This document shows, in pieces, positions 43,740 to 54,049 of a stretch of 64,000 nt of DNA (positions within the stretch are counted from its first letter, which is position 1; every line of letters begins with the position of its first letter). Made by a program: the position numbers and the translations under genes. Source of the DNA: Rhizobium sp. P40RR-XXII (GTDB lineage: Bacteria > Pseudomonadota > Alphaproteobacteria > Rhizobiales > Rhizobiaceae); NCBI RefSeq assembly GCF_012641405.1, contig NZ_JABAII010000008.1:291111-355110 (forward strand), read 5' to 3'. Below the pieces are notes generated by a model, which searched no databases, was not told the DNA's origin, and worked only from the letters and a program-made list of their open reading frames with translations.

Positions 43740-44369
43740 ATGGACGGCGTCACTGTCATCGATCACCCGCTTGTGCAGCACAAGCTCACAATCATGCGCA
43801 AGAAGGACACGTCGACGGGAAGCTTCCGCCGGTTGCTGCGCGAGATTTCGACGCTGCTCTGTTACGAAGTGACGCGCGACCTGGAACTGACGATCGAGAC
43901 CATCGAGACACCGCTGCAGCCGATGGATGCGCCGATCCTCGAGGGCAAGAAGCTGGTCTTCGCCTCGATCCTGCGCGCTGGCAACGGCCTGCTCGAAGGC
44001 ATGCTCGATCTCGTGCCTTCGGCGCGCGTCTCGCATATCGGCGTCTACCGCGATCACGAGACGCTGCAGCCGGTCGAATATTACTTCAAGGCGCCCGAGG
44101 ACATCTCCGAACGCCTGATCATCGTCGTCGATCCGATGCTGGCGACCGGTAATTCCTCGATTGCCGCGATCGACAAGCTGAAGGAACGCGGCGCGCATAA
44201 TATCCGCTTCCTCTGCCTGCTGGCGGCTCCGGAAGGCATCGCCAATTTCCGTAGCGCGCATCCGGATGTGCCGGTCTTCACCGCCGCCATCGACAGCCAT
44301 CTGAATGAGAAGGGCTATATCGTGCCCGGCCTCGGCGATGCCGGCGACCGCATGTACGGCACAAAGTAA
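43740..44369 (+). CDS. upp: Uracil phosphoribosyltransferase
   Basis: 209 residues. The PRPP loop is LIIVVDPMLATGNSS, and GIANFRSAHPDVPVFTAAID and YIVPGLGDAGDRMYGTK are the uracil-binding C-terminal motifs. It converts uracil and PRPP to UMP, the last step of pyrimidine salvage after cytidine deaminase and thymidine/uridine phosphorolysis. A good terminator follows. Confidence 0.96.
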   Translation: MDGVTVIDHPLVQHKLTIMRKKDTSTGSFRRLLREISTLLCYEVTRDLELTIETIETPLQPMDAPILEGKKLVFASILRAGNGLLEGMLDLVPSARVSHIGVYRDHETLQPVEYYFKAPEDISERLIIVVDPMLATGNSSIAAIDKLKERGAHNIRFLCLLAAPEGIANFRSAHPDVPVFTAAIDSHLNEKGYIVPGLGDAGDRMYGTK

Positions 44370-44393
44370 AGTTCAACATTATACTCCCCGTAT

Positions 44394-44425
44394 AGCCCGG
44401 AAGTTACTCAACTGCCGGGCTTTTT
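44394..44425 (+). terminator. Rho-independent terminator of upp
   Basis: AGCCCGG (44394-44400) pairs with CCGGGCT (44415-44421) across a 14-base loop, followed by a run of five T. It lies 25 bases after the upp stop. Confidence 0.85.
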
Positions 44426-44496
44426 ACTGATTGCCTTAGCGTCGTTTCAGCGAATTTGGCCTACAGATGGCAGTGCCCGCAGGAGGGGCCTTGCCG

Positions 44497-45021
44497 ATGC
44501 TCGTTCGCGTTCTCGTCTTTGCCGGTGTTATTGCCGTTGCGGCAACCCAGGTGCCGATGCTGGTGAGTAGCTTTAACGAGCCCGCCGAAAAGCCGGCGCC
44601 GGTCGAAGCGGTTTCACTCACCCCGCCAAAGACCGAGGCACCCGTTTCCTATGGCAGCGTTCAGTTGCGCGCCAATGCGGGTGGCCATTATGAAGGTGAT
44701 TTCACCATCAACGGCCGCTCCGTGCACGGGTTGATCGATACCGGCGCAACCTATGTCGCGATGAACGAAAGTACGGCGCGTAGCCTCGGCTTCAGCAGCG
44801 TCGATCTCGACTATCGCTACCCGATCCAAACGGCGAACGGCACATCCAAGGTCGCCCATGTCAAACTCGACCGCCTGGAGATCGGCACGATCCGCGTTCG
44901 CGATGTCGATGCCATGGTGGCAAAAGACAGCGCGCTGAGTACGACGCTGATCGGTATGAGCTTCATGAAGAAACTGAACTCCTTTGGAGTCCAGAACGGC
45001 AATTTGCTGTTGAAGCAGTAG
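44497..45021 (+). CDS. Retropepsin-like clan AA aspartic protease (TIGR02281-type)
   Basis: 174 residues from ATG 44497, after an AGGAGG site ten bases upstream; an ATG at 44467 lacks one. One N-terminal helix (VLVFAGVIAVAATQVPMLV) anchors the protein. The protease fold has a single active-site motif LIDTGATYVAMN, then YRYPIQTANGTSKVAHVKLD and TTLIGMSFMKKLNSF. A single motif implies a dimer, as in retroviral proteases. Its periplasmic substrate is unknown. It is isolated after the upp terminator and converges on deoA. Confidence 0.9.
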   Translation: MLVRVLVFAGVIAVAATQVPMLVSSFNEPAEKPAPVEAVSLTPPKTEAPVSYGSVQLRANAGGHYEGDFTINGRSVHGLIDTGATYVAMNESTARSLGFSSVDLDYRYPIQTANGTSKVAHVKLDRLEIGTIRVRDVDAMVAKDSALSTTLIGMSFMKKLNSFGVQNGNLLLKQ

Positions 45022-45074
45022 AGTCGCCGAGCCCCTTGTGGAACCGTCCTATTATCTCCATTGCGCGCCGTCCG

Positions 45075-46382
45075 TCAGATCCTGCCAATGATAACGGGCG
45101 ACGCAGCGGGCGCCGTATCGGCGAGCCGATAATTGGCTGAGAGATCGGCAGCAGCCCTCTCCGCGCTTGCCTCGTCCGCCGCGTGAACAGTCGCGATACG
45201 GTCGCCTTTGCTTACCCTCGTGCCGAGCGGCAGGATGTCGCTGAAGCCGACGCGATGATCGATCTTGTCCTGCGGACGACGGCGACCGCCGCCGAGATCG
45301 ATGACGCTCATGCCGATTGCGCGCGCATCGCAGGCGCCGAGCCACCCATCGGCCGCGGCCGGAACCGGCTTCTGTACCGGCGCGCTCACCAGATGGCGAT
45401 CTGGGTGTTCAAGCAGATCCGCCGGGCCACCGAGCGCATGCACCATGCGGCCGAAGATTTCCGCGGCCTTACCCGATGCCAATGCCTCCCGCGCCCTGCC
45501 CTGCGCATCGACAGCGTTCGCAGCGATGCCGGCCTGAACCAGCATTTCAGATGCGAAGGCCAGAACGACGGTTTCGAGCCGCGTGCCTGCCTTGTCGCCT
45601 TTCAGGAAATCCAGGCAATTGCGAAGCTCGACCACGTTGCCGGCCGCATCGGCTAAAGGCTCGTTCATGTCGGTGATCAGGGCCGAGGTCTTGACCCCGC
45701 CGCCATTTGCCACCTCCACCAGCGAACGCGCCAGCGTCTTGGCTTCCTCCCGCGAGGTCATGAAGGCGCCGCTGCCGATCTTGACGTCAAGCACCAGCGT
45801 TTCCAGTCCCGCCGCCAGTTTCTTCGACAGGATGGAGGCGGTGATCAACGGCACGGAATCGACGGTCGCGGTGACATCGCGCACTGCATAGAGCTTGCCG
45901 TCGGCAGGCGCCAGCGCGCCGGTCTGGCCAATGATGGCGCAGCCGACCTCATCGACCACCTTGCGAAAGCGGGCCGCGTCCGGCGTGATCCCGTAGCCGG
46001 GGACGGATTCGAGCTTGTCGAGGGTGCCGCCGGTATGACCGAGCCCACGGCCTGAAATCATCGGCACGGCGAGACCGCAGGCGGCCGCGATGGGCGCCAG
46101 CATCAGCGAGACGTTGTCGCCGACACCGCCCGTCGAATGCTTGTCGGCAATCGGCCTGCCGATGCCTTCCCAAGACAAAGTATTGCCGGAGCGGGCCATG
46201 GCCAGCGTCAGCGCCACCGTCTCCTCGCGTGTCATGCCGCGAAACCAGACGGCCATGGCAAAGGCACCGATCTGGCTCTCGGCCAGTTCGCCACGCCCCA
46301 ACGCGCCGATGAACGAGTCGATATCGGCAGCCGAAAGGGTCGCACCGTTACGCTTCTGCCGGATGATTTCCTGCGGGATCAT
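45075..46382 (-). CDS. deoA: Thymidine phosphorylase
   Basis: 435 residues. Family motifs are ADKHSTGGVGDNVSLMLAPI near residue 82, MISGRGLGHTGGTLDKLESV and LKIGSGAFM-like LDVKIGSGAFMTSREEA. It splits thymidine or deoxyuridine with phosphate to give the base and deoxyribose 1-phosphate, the substrate of deoB. It ends the minus-strand deoC-type run: the start lies 3 bases after the deoC stop. Confidence 0.96.
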   Translation of the reverse strand: MIPQEIIRQKRNGATLSAADIDSFIGALGRGELAESQIGAFAMAVWFRGMTREETVALTLAMARSGNTLSWEGIGRPIADKHSTGGVGDNVSLMLAPIAAACGLAVPMISGRGLGHTGGTLDKLESVPGYGITPDAARFRKVVDEVGCAIIGQTGALAPADGKLYAVRDVTATVDSVPLITASILSKKLAAGLETLVLDVKIGSGAFMTSREEAKTLARSLVEVANGGGVKTSALITDMNEPLADAAGNVVELRNCLDFLKGDKAGTRLETVVLAFASEMLVQAGIAANAVDAQGRAREALASGKAAEIFGRMVHALGGPADLLEHPDRHLVSAPVQKPVPAAADGWLGACDARAIGMSVIDLGGGRRRPQDKIDHRVGFSDILPLGTRVSKGDRIATVHAADEASAERAAADLSANYRLADTAPAASPVIIGRI

Positions 46383-46385
46383 GGG

Positions 46386-47159
46386 TCAATAGCCCGACGC
46401 AGCTGCCTTGGAATCGCCGCCGGCCAATACGTTCAGGATATCGTCGAGCAAGCTCGACGCACCGAAACGGAAGGTCGAGGGCATGGCCCAATCGGGCGCC
46501 ATGATGGTCTCGGCAAGGCTCAGATACAGCGCCGCATCGGAAACAGAACCAATGCCGCCGGCAGGCTTGAAGCCGACCTTGCGGCCGCTGGCGCGGATCG
46601 CCCTAAGCATGATGTCGGCAGCCTCGAGCGTCGCGTTGACGGCAACCTTGCCCGTCGAGGTCTTGATGAAATCGGAGCCGGCCTCGATCGCAAGTTCGGA
46701 GGCACGCCGGATCAGCGCGGTATCCTTGAGCTCGCCGGTTTCGAGGATAGTCTTCAGGAGAACCGGTCCCTGGCATTCGGCCCGCACGGCCGCAACCATA
46801 TCGGTAACGGCCTGCTCGTTGCCGGCCAGAAAGGCACGATAGGGAATGACAAGGTCGATCTCGTCGGCACCGTCGGCGATCGCCTCACGCGCTTCGGCGG
46901 CAACATCGGCCACTTCCATATCGCCGGCCGGGAAGTTCACCACCGTTGCGATCTTCACAACGTGATCGGTTCCGAGAATGCCGCGCGCCTGGACGACGAA
47001 GCGCGGCCAAATGCAGATGGCGGCCGTATTGCCATAGGGCGATTGCGCGCGGGCGCACAGCGTCTCAATCTGTGCCGGCGTGCAGTCATCCTTGAGATTG
47101 GTGAGGTCGAGAAGGGAAAGCGCAACGGCTGCCGTTTCTCTGAGGGAATGGCCCGTCAT
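46386..47159 (-). CDS. deoC: Deoxyribose-phosphate aldolase
   Basis: 257 residues. The Schiff-base lysine is Lys166 in DFIKTSTGKVAVNAT; the proton-relay Lys198 lies in KVGFKPAGGIG and Asp102 in EIDLVIPY. It cleaves deoxyribose 5-phosphate to acetaldehyde and glyceraldehyde 3-phosphate, completing deoxynucleoside use. The start overlaps the phosphorylase stop by four bases (ATGA). Confidence 0.96.
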   Translation of the reverse strand: MTGHSLRETAAVALSLLDLTNLKDDCTPAQIETLCARAQSPYGNTAAICIWPRFVVQARGILGTDHVVKIATVVNFPAGDMEVADVAAEAREAIADGADEIDLVIPYRAFLAGNEQAVTDMVAAVRAECQGPVLLKTILETGELKDTALIRRASELAIEAGSDFIKTSTGKVAVNATLEAADIMLRAIRASGRKVGFKPAGGIGSVSDAALYLSLAETIMAPDWAMPSTFRFGASSLLDDILNVLAGGDSKAAASGY

Positions 47160-47962
47160 TGTGGATCTCCTTCGCTCGCAATCATTTCTTTCAAAATGGC
47201 GGCAAGACGCGCGCCGCCGACCGGAGCCATGTCCTTCGTCTCTTCATGCGAGAGTTCGCCACCGGTCATGCCAGCACCATAGTTAGTGATGACGGAGGCA
47301 GCGGCAACCCTCAGGCCGAAAAGACGCGCCAGAATGACTTCCGGCACGGTCGACATGCCGACGGCATCGGCGCCAAGGATGCGTGCCATGCGAATTTCCG
47401 CCGGGGTTTCGAAGCTCGGTCCGGAAAACCACATATAGACGCCGTGCGACAGCTTGACCTCGGCCTTTTCCGCCGCCTTGCGCATGCGCATGATAAGGTC
47501 GGTATCATAGGCGCTGGTCATGCCGACGAAGCGCCTGTCGCTTTCCTCGCCGATTAGCGGGTTCATGCCGGAATAGTTGATGTGGTCAGTGATCTGCATC
47601 ACCGATCCGGGCGGCATTTCCTCCCGCAGCGATCCGGCGGAATTCGTCAGGATCAGCGTGTCGACGCCGAGGGCCTTCAGGGCCTCGATCGGTTCGCGCA
47701 TGGCATTGGCATCGCCCTTCTCGTAGTAATGCACCCGGCCGGACAGCATGATGACCGGGACATCACCAAGCTTGCCCGCAACCAGCGTGCCGGCATGGCC
47801 GGAGACGGCGCTGACCGGAAAGCCGGGAAGATCGGCATAGGCGACGCGCAGGGGATCACTGACCTGATCGACGAGAGAGCCCAGGCCGGAGCCCAGGATG
47901 ATGCCGTAGCGCGGCTTCAGCTCGCCGAGCTTTTCGGTGAGGATGTCGACGGCCGCGCTCAT
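47156..47962 (-). CDS. punA: Purine-nucleoside phosphorylase (trimeric type)
   Basis: 268 residues. The phosphate and base motifs of the trimeric PNP/MTAP family are present: GIILGSGLGSLVDQV, VSGHAGTLVAGKL, LSGRVHYYE, LILTNSAGSLREEMPPGS and the specificity loop ending VITNYGAGM. It phosphorolyses inosine and guanosine. It overlaps cdd upstream and deoC downstream by four bases each, so the run is strongly coupled. Confidence 0.92.
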   Translation of the reverse strand: MSAAVDILTEKLGELKPRYGIILGSGLGSLVDQVSDPLRVAYADLPGFPVSAVSGHAGTLVAGKLGDVPVIMLSGRVHYYEKGDANAMREPIEALKALGVDTLILTNSAGSLREEMPPGSVMQITDHINYSGMNPLIGEESDRRFVGMTSAYDTDLIMRMRKAAEKAEVKLSHGVYMWFSGPSFETPAEIRMARILGADAVGMSTVPEVILARLFGLRVAAASVITNYGAGMTGGELSHEETKDMAPVGGARLAAILKEMIASEGDPQ

Positions 47963-48351
47963 CCGAGCACCTCAGTTTCGAAGCTGAAGGGGAGCATCTC
48001 GTCCATGGTCATGGTCTTCCTCACGCCGGTTTCGTCGCAAAGATAGATGCGTGTCTCCTTGCTGGCAAATTCCGCGATCTTCTGCCGGCAGCCGCCGCAG
48101 GGCGGGCAGAGCGGCAGCTTCTCGGCGACGATGGCGATCTCGACGATCTTCTTGGCGCCGCCCATGATCATCTGGCCGATCGCCGTCGGCTCAGCGCACC
48201 AGCCTTGCGGGAAGGACAGGTTCTCGATATTGGCGCCGGTATAGATCTTGCCGTCCTCGGCGCGGATCGCCGCGCCGACGGGAAACTTCGAATAGGGAGC
48301 ATGGGCGAAAGCCATCGCTCCGCGCGCGGCCTCGAACAGATCATGCGACAT
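47959..48351 (-). CDS. cdd: Cytidine deaminase (tetrameric type)
   Basis: 130 residues. Zinc ligands are Cys52, Cys85 and Cys88 with catalytic Glu54 (GWCAEPTAIG and LCPPCGGCRQ), the small all-cysteine tetrameric form. It deaminates cytidine or deoxycytidine to uridine forms. It starts 3 bases after the permease stop, tying catabolism to import in one operon. Confidence 0.95.
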   Translation of the reverse strand: MSHDLFEAARGAMAFAHAPYSKFPVGAAIRAEDGKIYTGANIENLSFPQGWCAEPTAIGQMIMGGAKKIVEIAIVAEKLPLCPPCGGCRQKIAEFASKETRIYLCDETGVRKTMTMDEMLPFSFETEVLG

Positions 48352-48354
48352 GGT

Positions 48355-49326
48355 TTAGCGCTCCTTGGTATAGGGCACGCCGCCGGCCTTCGGAGGTTTG
48401 GCGACGCCAATAAAGCCTGCAAGCAGGATGCAGGTGAGGATATAGGGCAGCGCCTGGAAAATCTGCACCGGCACCTCGCCGATACCCGGAACCGCCTTGC
48501 CCTGCATGAAATTGGCGAAGGCATCGAGAAAGCCGAAAAGCAGGCAGGTGAACATGACCGGCACCGGCTTCCACTTGGCGAAGATCAGCGCGGCGAGCGC
48601 GATGTAGCCCTTGCCGGCCGACATGTTGTTGATGAAGGCGGCCGACTGGGCGATGGCGAGATAGGTGCCGGAGAAGCCGCAGAGAATGCCGGCGACGATC
48701 AGCGAGCGATAACGCAGCCATTCGACCGAGATGCCGGCGGTATCGACCGCACCGGGATTTTCACCGACGGCGCGCAGCCGCAGACCGAAGCGGGTGCGAT
48801 AGAGGATCCACCAGGAAATCGGTACGGCGAGAAAGGCGAGATAGGTGAGGATATTGTTGCCGGAGATGACATTGGCATAGAGCGGCCCGATGAACGGAAC
48901 ACCGCGGATGGCATCGACACCCGGTAGGGTGATGCTGGAAAAACGGGCCGTTCCGGGCAAAGTCGGCGTACGGCCGCCCTGCCCGAACCAGGCCTGACCG
49001 AGAACGATGGTCAAGCCGGCCGTCAGAAAGTTGATCGCGACACCCGAGACGATCTGGTTGCCGCGGTTGGTGATCGATGCGAAACCATGCAGCAGACCGA
49101 AGATCACCGAGATGACGATACCGGCGCCGAGACCAGCCCAGGGTGAGCCGCTGATCGAGGCGACGCAGGCGGCTGCGAAGGCGGAAGCCAGCATCTTGCC
49201 TTCGAGACCGATATCGAAGATGCCGGCACGCTCGGAAAAGAGGCCCGCGAGCGCGGTGAAGATCAGCGGAATCGACAGGCGGATGGTCGAGCCAAGAATG
49301 CTGATGAGGAGATCGTAATATGCCAT
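48355..49326 (-). CDS. Nucleoside-type ABC transporter permease 2
   Basis: 323 residues from ATG 49326. About nine helices; PLIFTALAGLFSERAGIFDIGLEGKMLASAF is the classic motif (in two parts, residues 19-50) of BMP-linked nucleoside permeases related to RbsC. GKGYIALAALIFAKWKP near residue 245 is also conserved. It forms the heterodimeric channel with the upstream permease, 10 bases away, and is followed by cdd. Confidence 0.92.
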   Translation of the reverse strand: MAYYDLLISILGSTIRLSIPLIFTALAGLFSERAGIFDIGLEGKMLASAFAAACVASISGSPWAGLGAGIVISVIFGLLHGFASITNRGNQIVSGVAINFLTAGLTIVLGQAWFGQGGRTPTLPGTARFSSITLPGVDAIRGVPFIGPLYANVISGNNILTYLAFLAVPISWWILYRTRFGLRLRAVGENPGAVDTAGISVEWLRYRSLIVAGILCGFSGTYLAIAQSAAFINNMSAGKGYIALAALIFAKWKPVPVMFTCLLFGFLDAFANFMQGKAVPGIGEVPVQIFQALPYILTCILLAGFIGVAKPPKAGGVPYTKER

Positions 49327-49336
49327 TATCTGATCC

Positions 49337-50440
49337 TCACGCCCTCGCGAATTGTTGGTAGATGCGCACGAGTGTCGGCCGGAACATATATTCGAGGGCG
49401 CCGGCGAACAGGATGACAAGGCCCTGGATGACCACGATCATGTCACGCGTGATGTTGGGCATATCGAACGAAAGCGCGTCGCCGCCCTGATAGAGAATGC
49501 CGAACAGGATCGCCGCCAGGATGATGCCTAGCGGATGGTTGCGTCCCATCAGCGACACGGCGATGCCGACGAAGCCTGCGCCGAGCACGAACTCCACCTG
49601 CAGGCGAGCGGATGCGCCCATGACGGGATTGAGCGCCATCATGCCGGCAAGGCCGCCGGAAATCAGCATGGCGATGATGACCGTGCGGGCATAGGGAATG
49701 CCGGCATAAACCGCGGCCGTCGGGCTCAAGCCCAGCGTGCGCATTTCATAGCCGAGCTTGGTGCGCCAGACGAGCACCCAGACGAGGAAGCACATGACCA
49801 GCGCGATCAGGAAGGACACGTTGAGCGGAGCGGCACCGATGGTTGAGCCGAAAATGCCCATCAGCCAATCGAGCTTGGGCAGCTGACCGCCCGCCAGGAA
49901 GGTGCGGGTTTCAGGCGCCATCTTGCCCGGCACGATCAGCACATGCACCAGCAGGAAGTTCATCATCGCCGATGCGATGAAGTTGAACATGATTGTCGTA
50001 ATGACGACGTGGCTGCCGCGCTTGGCCTGCAGCCAGGCCGGGATGAAGGCCCAGAGAGCACCGAAGATCGCCGCACCGATGACCGCGAACGGCATGGTCA
50101 CATACCAGGGCACGTATTTATCGAGCGCCAGCGCCACGAGGGCGCAGCCGAGACCGCCGACATAGGCCTGGCCTTCCGAGCCGATGTTGAACAGGCCGGC
50201 ATGGATGGCCACGGCGACAGAAAGGCCGGTGAAGATGAAGCTCGTTGCATAATAGAGGGTGAAGCCGATGCCCTCGCCACTGCCGAGCGCACCCTGCAGG
50301 AGCAGGACAAGCGCATCGAGCGGGCTCTCACCGATGAACCAGACGACGAGGCCCGATATCAGGAAGGCGACGATCAGGTTGAGAATGGGGATCAGACCAT
50401 AGTTGATCCAATTGGGGAGTGGAACAGAAGCCGTGCTCAT
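49337..50440 (-). CDS. Nucleoside-type ABC transporter permease 1
   Basis: 367 residues from ATG 50440 (another ATG six codons earlier overlaps the ATPase gene). About ten helices, with FTGLSVAVAIHAGLFNIGSEGQAYVGG (within residues 75-100) and KRGSHVVITTIMFNFIASAMM typical of the larger permease of BMP-type importers. It is overlapped or closely followed in the ATPase-permease-permease order usual for nucleoside uptake systems. Confidence 0.92.
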   Translation of the reverse strand: MSTASVPLPNWINYGLIPILNLIVAFLISGLVVWFIGESPLDALVLLLQGALGSGEGIGFTLYYATSFIFTGLSVAVAIHAGLFNIGSEGQAYVGGLGCALVALALDKYVPWYVTMPFAVIGAAIFGALWAFIPAWLQAKRGSHVVITTIMFNFIASAMMNFLLVHVLIVPGKMAPETRTFLAGGQLPKLDWLMGIFGSTIGAAPLNVSFLIALVMCFLVWVLVWRTKLGYEMRTLGLSPTAAVYAGIPYARTVIIAMLISGGLAGMMALNPVMGASARLQVEFVLGAGFVGIAVSLMGRNHPLGIILAAILFGILYQGGDALSFDMPNITRDMIVVIQGLVILFAGALEYMFRPTLVRIYQQFARA

Positions 50441-50447
50441 ATACGCC

Positions 50448-51959
<1,512 letters not shown>

Positions 51960-51992
51960 TATTGGGGCTCCAGAAACCGGATTCCGGATAAG

Positions 51993-52030
51993 AAAAGGGC
52001 GTATGACGGTTTGCTACGTCATACGCCCTT
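51993..52030 (-). terminator. Strong hairpin between the binding protein and ATPase genes (intra-operon terminator/attenuator)
   Basis: Perfect 14-base arms (52017-52030 and 51995-52008) around an 8-base loop start 9 bases after the binding-protein stop. In the minus direction the stem ends in a short T run (51993-51996). Partial termination here would give more binding protein than membrane components, the usual need of such importers. Confidence 0.75.
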
Positions 52031-52038
52031 GTTTCATA

Positions 52039-53034
52039 TCAGCTCTTCGGGCAGGCGTTGTCGGTCGTGTAGTCGTGGACCTTGATGGTACCATCGACGA
52101 TGCCAGCACGGGCCTTGTCGATGGCAGCCTGCATCTCCGGAGTGACGAGCGGCTTATTGTTGTCGTCGATTGCAACGGTCACGCCGTCTTCCTTCAGGCC
52201 GAGCTCCTGGGTGCCGGGCGTGAACTTGCCGTTCTTGGAATCGCTGAAGGCATTGTAGACCGCGAGATCGACGCGCTTGACGACGGAGGTCAGAACGGAG
52301 CCCGGATGCAGGTAGTTCTGGTTGCTGTCGACACCGATCGAGAGCTTCTTGTTGTCGGCAGCCGTCTGCAGCACGCCGAGACCCGTCGCACCGGCGGCGG
52401 CGTAAACAACGTCGGCGCCCTGGTCGATCTGGTTCTTGGTGAGCTCGCCGCCGCGAACCGGGTCGTTCCAGGCCGCACCCGTCGTGCCGGTCATGTTCTG
52501 GAAGACTTCGATCTTTGCGTTGGCGGCGCGGGCGCCCAGCTCATAGCCACACTCGAACTTGCGGATCAGCGGGATATCCATGCCGCCGACGAAACCGACC
52601 TTGCCGGTCTTCGAAGCCATGGCGGCCATGACGCCAGCGAGATAGGAGCCTTCGTTTTCCTTGAACTTGACCGAGCGGACGTTCGGCAGGTCGAGGCTGT
52701 CGTCGATTAGGACGAATTGGGTCTTCGGATATTCGGCGGCGACCTTCTGAAGCGCGGAGGTCCAGGCGAAGGAGACGGCGATGACCGGGTTGAAGCCCTT
52801 GCTGGCGAAGTTGCGCAGCGCCTGTTCGCCCTGGGTGTCGCCCGTCGGCTCGAAGTCGCGATAAGCGATACCGGTTTCCTTCTTGAACTTTTCGGCGCCG
52901 TTATAGGCAGCCTCGTTGAAGGACTTGTCGAACTTGCCGCCGGTTCCATAAACGATTGCCGGCTTGATATCGGCCGCAAGCGCCGTTGCCGACATGGCAG
53001 CCAAGGCGAAAAGGGTCAAAAGGGATTTTTTCAT
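52039..53034 (-). CDS. BMP-family nucleoside-binding lipoprotein-like substrate-binding protein
   Basis: 331 residues from ATG 53034. A signal peptide (KKSLLTLFALAAMSATALA) has no lipobox cysteine, so the protein is probably free in the periplasm. The BMP/Med domain follows: KPAIVYGTGGKFDKSFNEAAY, VIAVSFAWTSALQKVA, KVGFVGGMDIPLIRKFECGY and GADVVYAAAGATGLGVLQ. Members bind purine or other nucleosides. It is the first gene of the importer and salvage operon that runs on to deoA; a structured 5' leader precedes it. Confidence 0.93.
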   Translation of the reverse strand: MKKSLLTLFALAAMSATALAADIKPAIVYGTGGKFDKSFNEAAYNGAEKFKKETGIAYRDFEPTGDTQGEQALRNFASKGFNPVIAVSFAWTSALQKVAAEYPKTQFVLIDDSLDLPNVRSVKFKENEGSYLAGVMAAMASKTGKVGFVGGMDIPLIRKFECGYELGARAANAKIEVFQNMTGTTGAAWNDPVRGGELTKNQIDQGADVVYAAAGATGLGVLQTAADNKKLSIGVDSNQNYLHPGSVLTSVVKRVDLAVYNAFSDSKNGKFTPGTQELGLKEDGVTVAIDDNNKPLVTPEMQAAIDKARAGIVDGTIKVHDYTTDNACPKS

Positions 53035-53406
53035 GAGTTGCAGCCCTATTGTTTCTATCTTGTTGGGTCCTCCCGCAAGCCCGTTAACCGGGCAAGTCTG
53101 CGGAACTGCTGGCCTCCCCCGAGGCCAAGCTGGCGCGCATCCTTGCATGGCTGCACGAAAAATTCACGAGAAATTTTTCAGTTGGTAAAGATTTGTGGGA
53201 ATTGCCGAAAACCCATTCTAACAAGCCGTTTTTTAAACAATTTCGGCCTGAAACTGCAATTTTATTGGTCAGAAAGGTAGCGGATCGGCGCTGCCCAATC
53301 GCTGGCTTTCCTCCCCGCAGCGTTGCAAAAGGCCCGTTGCCCGATAACCTCCGACGATGCTGAAATTCCCGGAATGGCACAGGCCGAAGGCCGACCCGCA
53401 ATCCCA
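53035..53406 (-). promoter_or_regulatory. Non-coding leader of the nucleoside operon with three hairpins
   Basis: 370 bases without a gene, upstream of the binding-protein gene. Three compact inverted repeats lie in line: GAAAAATT (53157-53164) with AATTTTTC (53172-53179); GGCCTC (53111-53116) with GAGGCC (53121-53126); and GCCCG (53079-53083) with CGGGC (53089-53093). The first could be an operator; the other two would form stems in the leader RNA. I do not recognise a known riboswitch. Confidence 0.45.
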
Positions 53407-53724
53407 TCATGCGCTGAAGCGTCCGGCTGCCGGCTGGCGCTTGTAGGCGACCATCCATAGCAGCAGCGACAGGACCAGGAAGACGGCGAAAGCCGGCTGA
53501 AACAGCAGCCATTGCATCGCCATGTCGTAGAGGCGGGGATGAACGTAATAGGCAATCGCCGAGCGAACGCTTGCCAGCGACGACGGGCTGACATCATTCC
53601 ACGCATCGCCCATGGGGGTCAGCACCACGGCGGAGGCAGCAACGGATTGAATGGAATCGATGGTGCCGGCGATAACCGCCACCACCAGCGCGACAAGGCT
53701 GGCAAAACGTAACAGGAAACGCAT
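53407..53724 (-). CDS. Small membrane protein of unknown function
   Basis: 105 residues. Two hydrophobic helices lie at residues 4-22 (LLRFASLVALVVAVIAGTI) and near 73-92 (LLFQPAFAVFLVLSLLLW), joined by a polar loop of about 45 residues; the C-terminus is basic. No motif points to a function. It is monocistronic between the nucleoside operon and tRNA-Ser, with its start near GGAGG (53733 region, minus strand). Confidence 0.7.
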   Translation of the reverse strand: MRFLLRFASLVALVVAVIAGTIDSIQSVAASAVVLTPMGDAWNDVSPSSLASVRSAIAYYVHPRLYDMAMQWLLFQPAFAVFLVLSLLLWMVAYKRQPAAGRFSA

Positions 53725-53957
53725 GAACTCCTCCGGATACTCAACTCCGCCCGGCCTTTTCGAGCCGACCGGTCTTACGCCGCCTCATCTATTTCTTTAG
53801 ATAAGTGGAGCGCGAAATAAGCGCAATGGGGATGAGACGCAGAGTTTTTTGTCCAGAAGTCAAAAAACTGTCAGATTCGGGTTGATCCTAGAAAATTCAT
53901 CGGTATATAACGCGCCGTTCCCACAATAGCTCCTTTATCGGATGCGAAAGTGCAGAT

Positions 53958-54047
53958 GGACAGGTGGCCGAGTGGTTTAAGGCGCACGCCTGGAACGCGT
54001 GTGTGCGTGAAAGCGTACCGTGGGTTCGAATCCCACCTTGTCCGCCA
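53958..54047 (+). tRNA. tRNA-Ser (GGA anticodon)
   Basis: A class II tRNA of 90 bases including an encoded CCA. The 7-base acceptor stem pairs GGACAGG with CTTGTCC, the anticodon loop reads CTGGAAC with anticodon GGA, a long variable arm follows, and the T arm contains GGTTCGAATCC. It reads UCC and UCU codons. The TfoX-like gene on the other strand ends three bases away. Confidence 0.97.
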
Positions 54048-54049
54048 TC

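Noticed and set aside
46137..47282. Plus-strand open frame of 381 codons
   Set aside because: Antisense to deoA and deoC, both of which show full active-site motifs.
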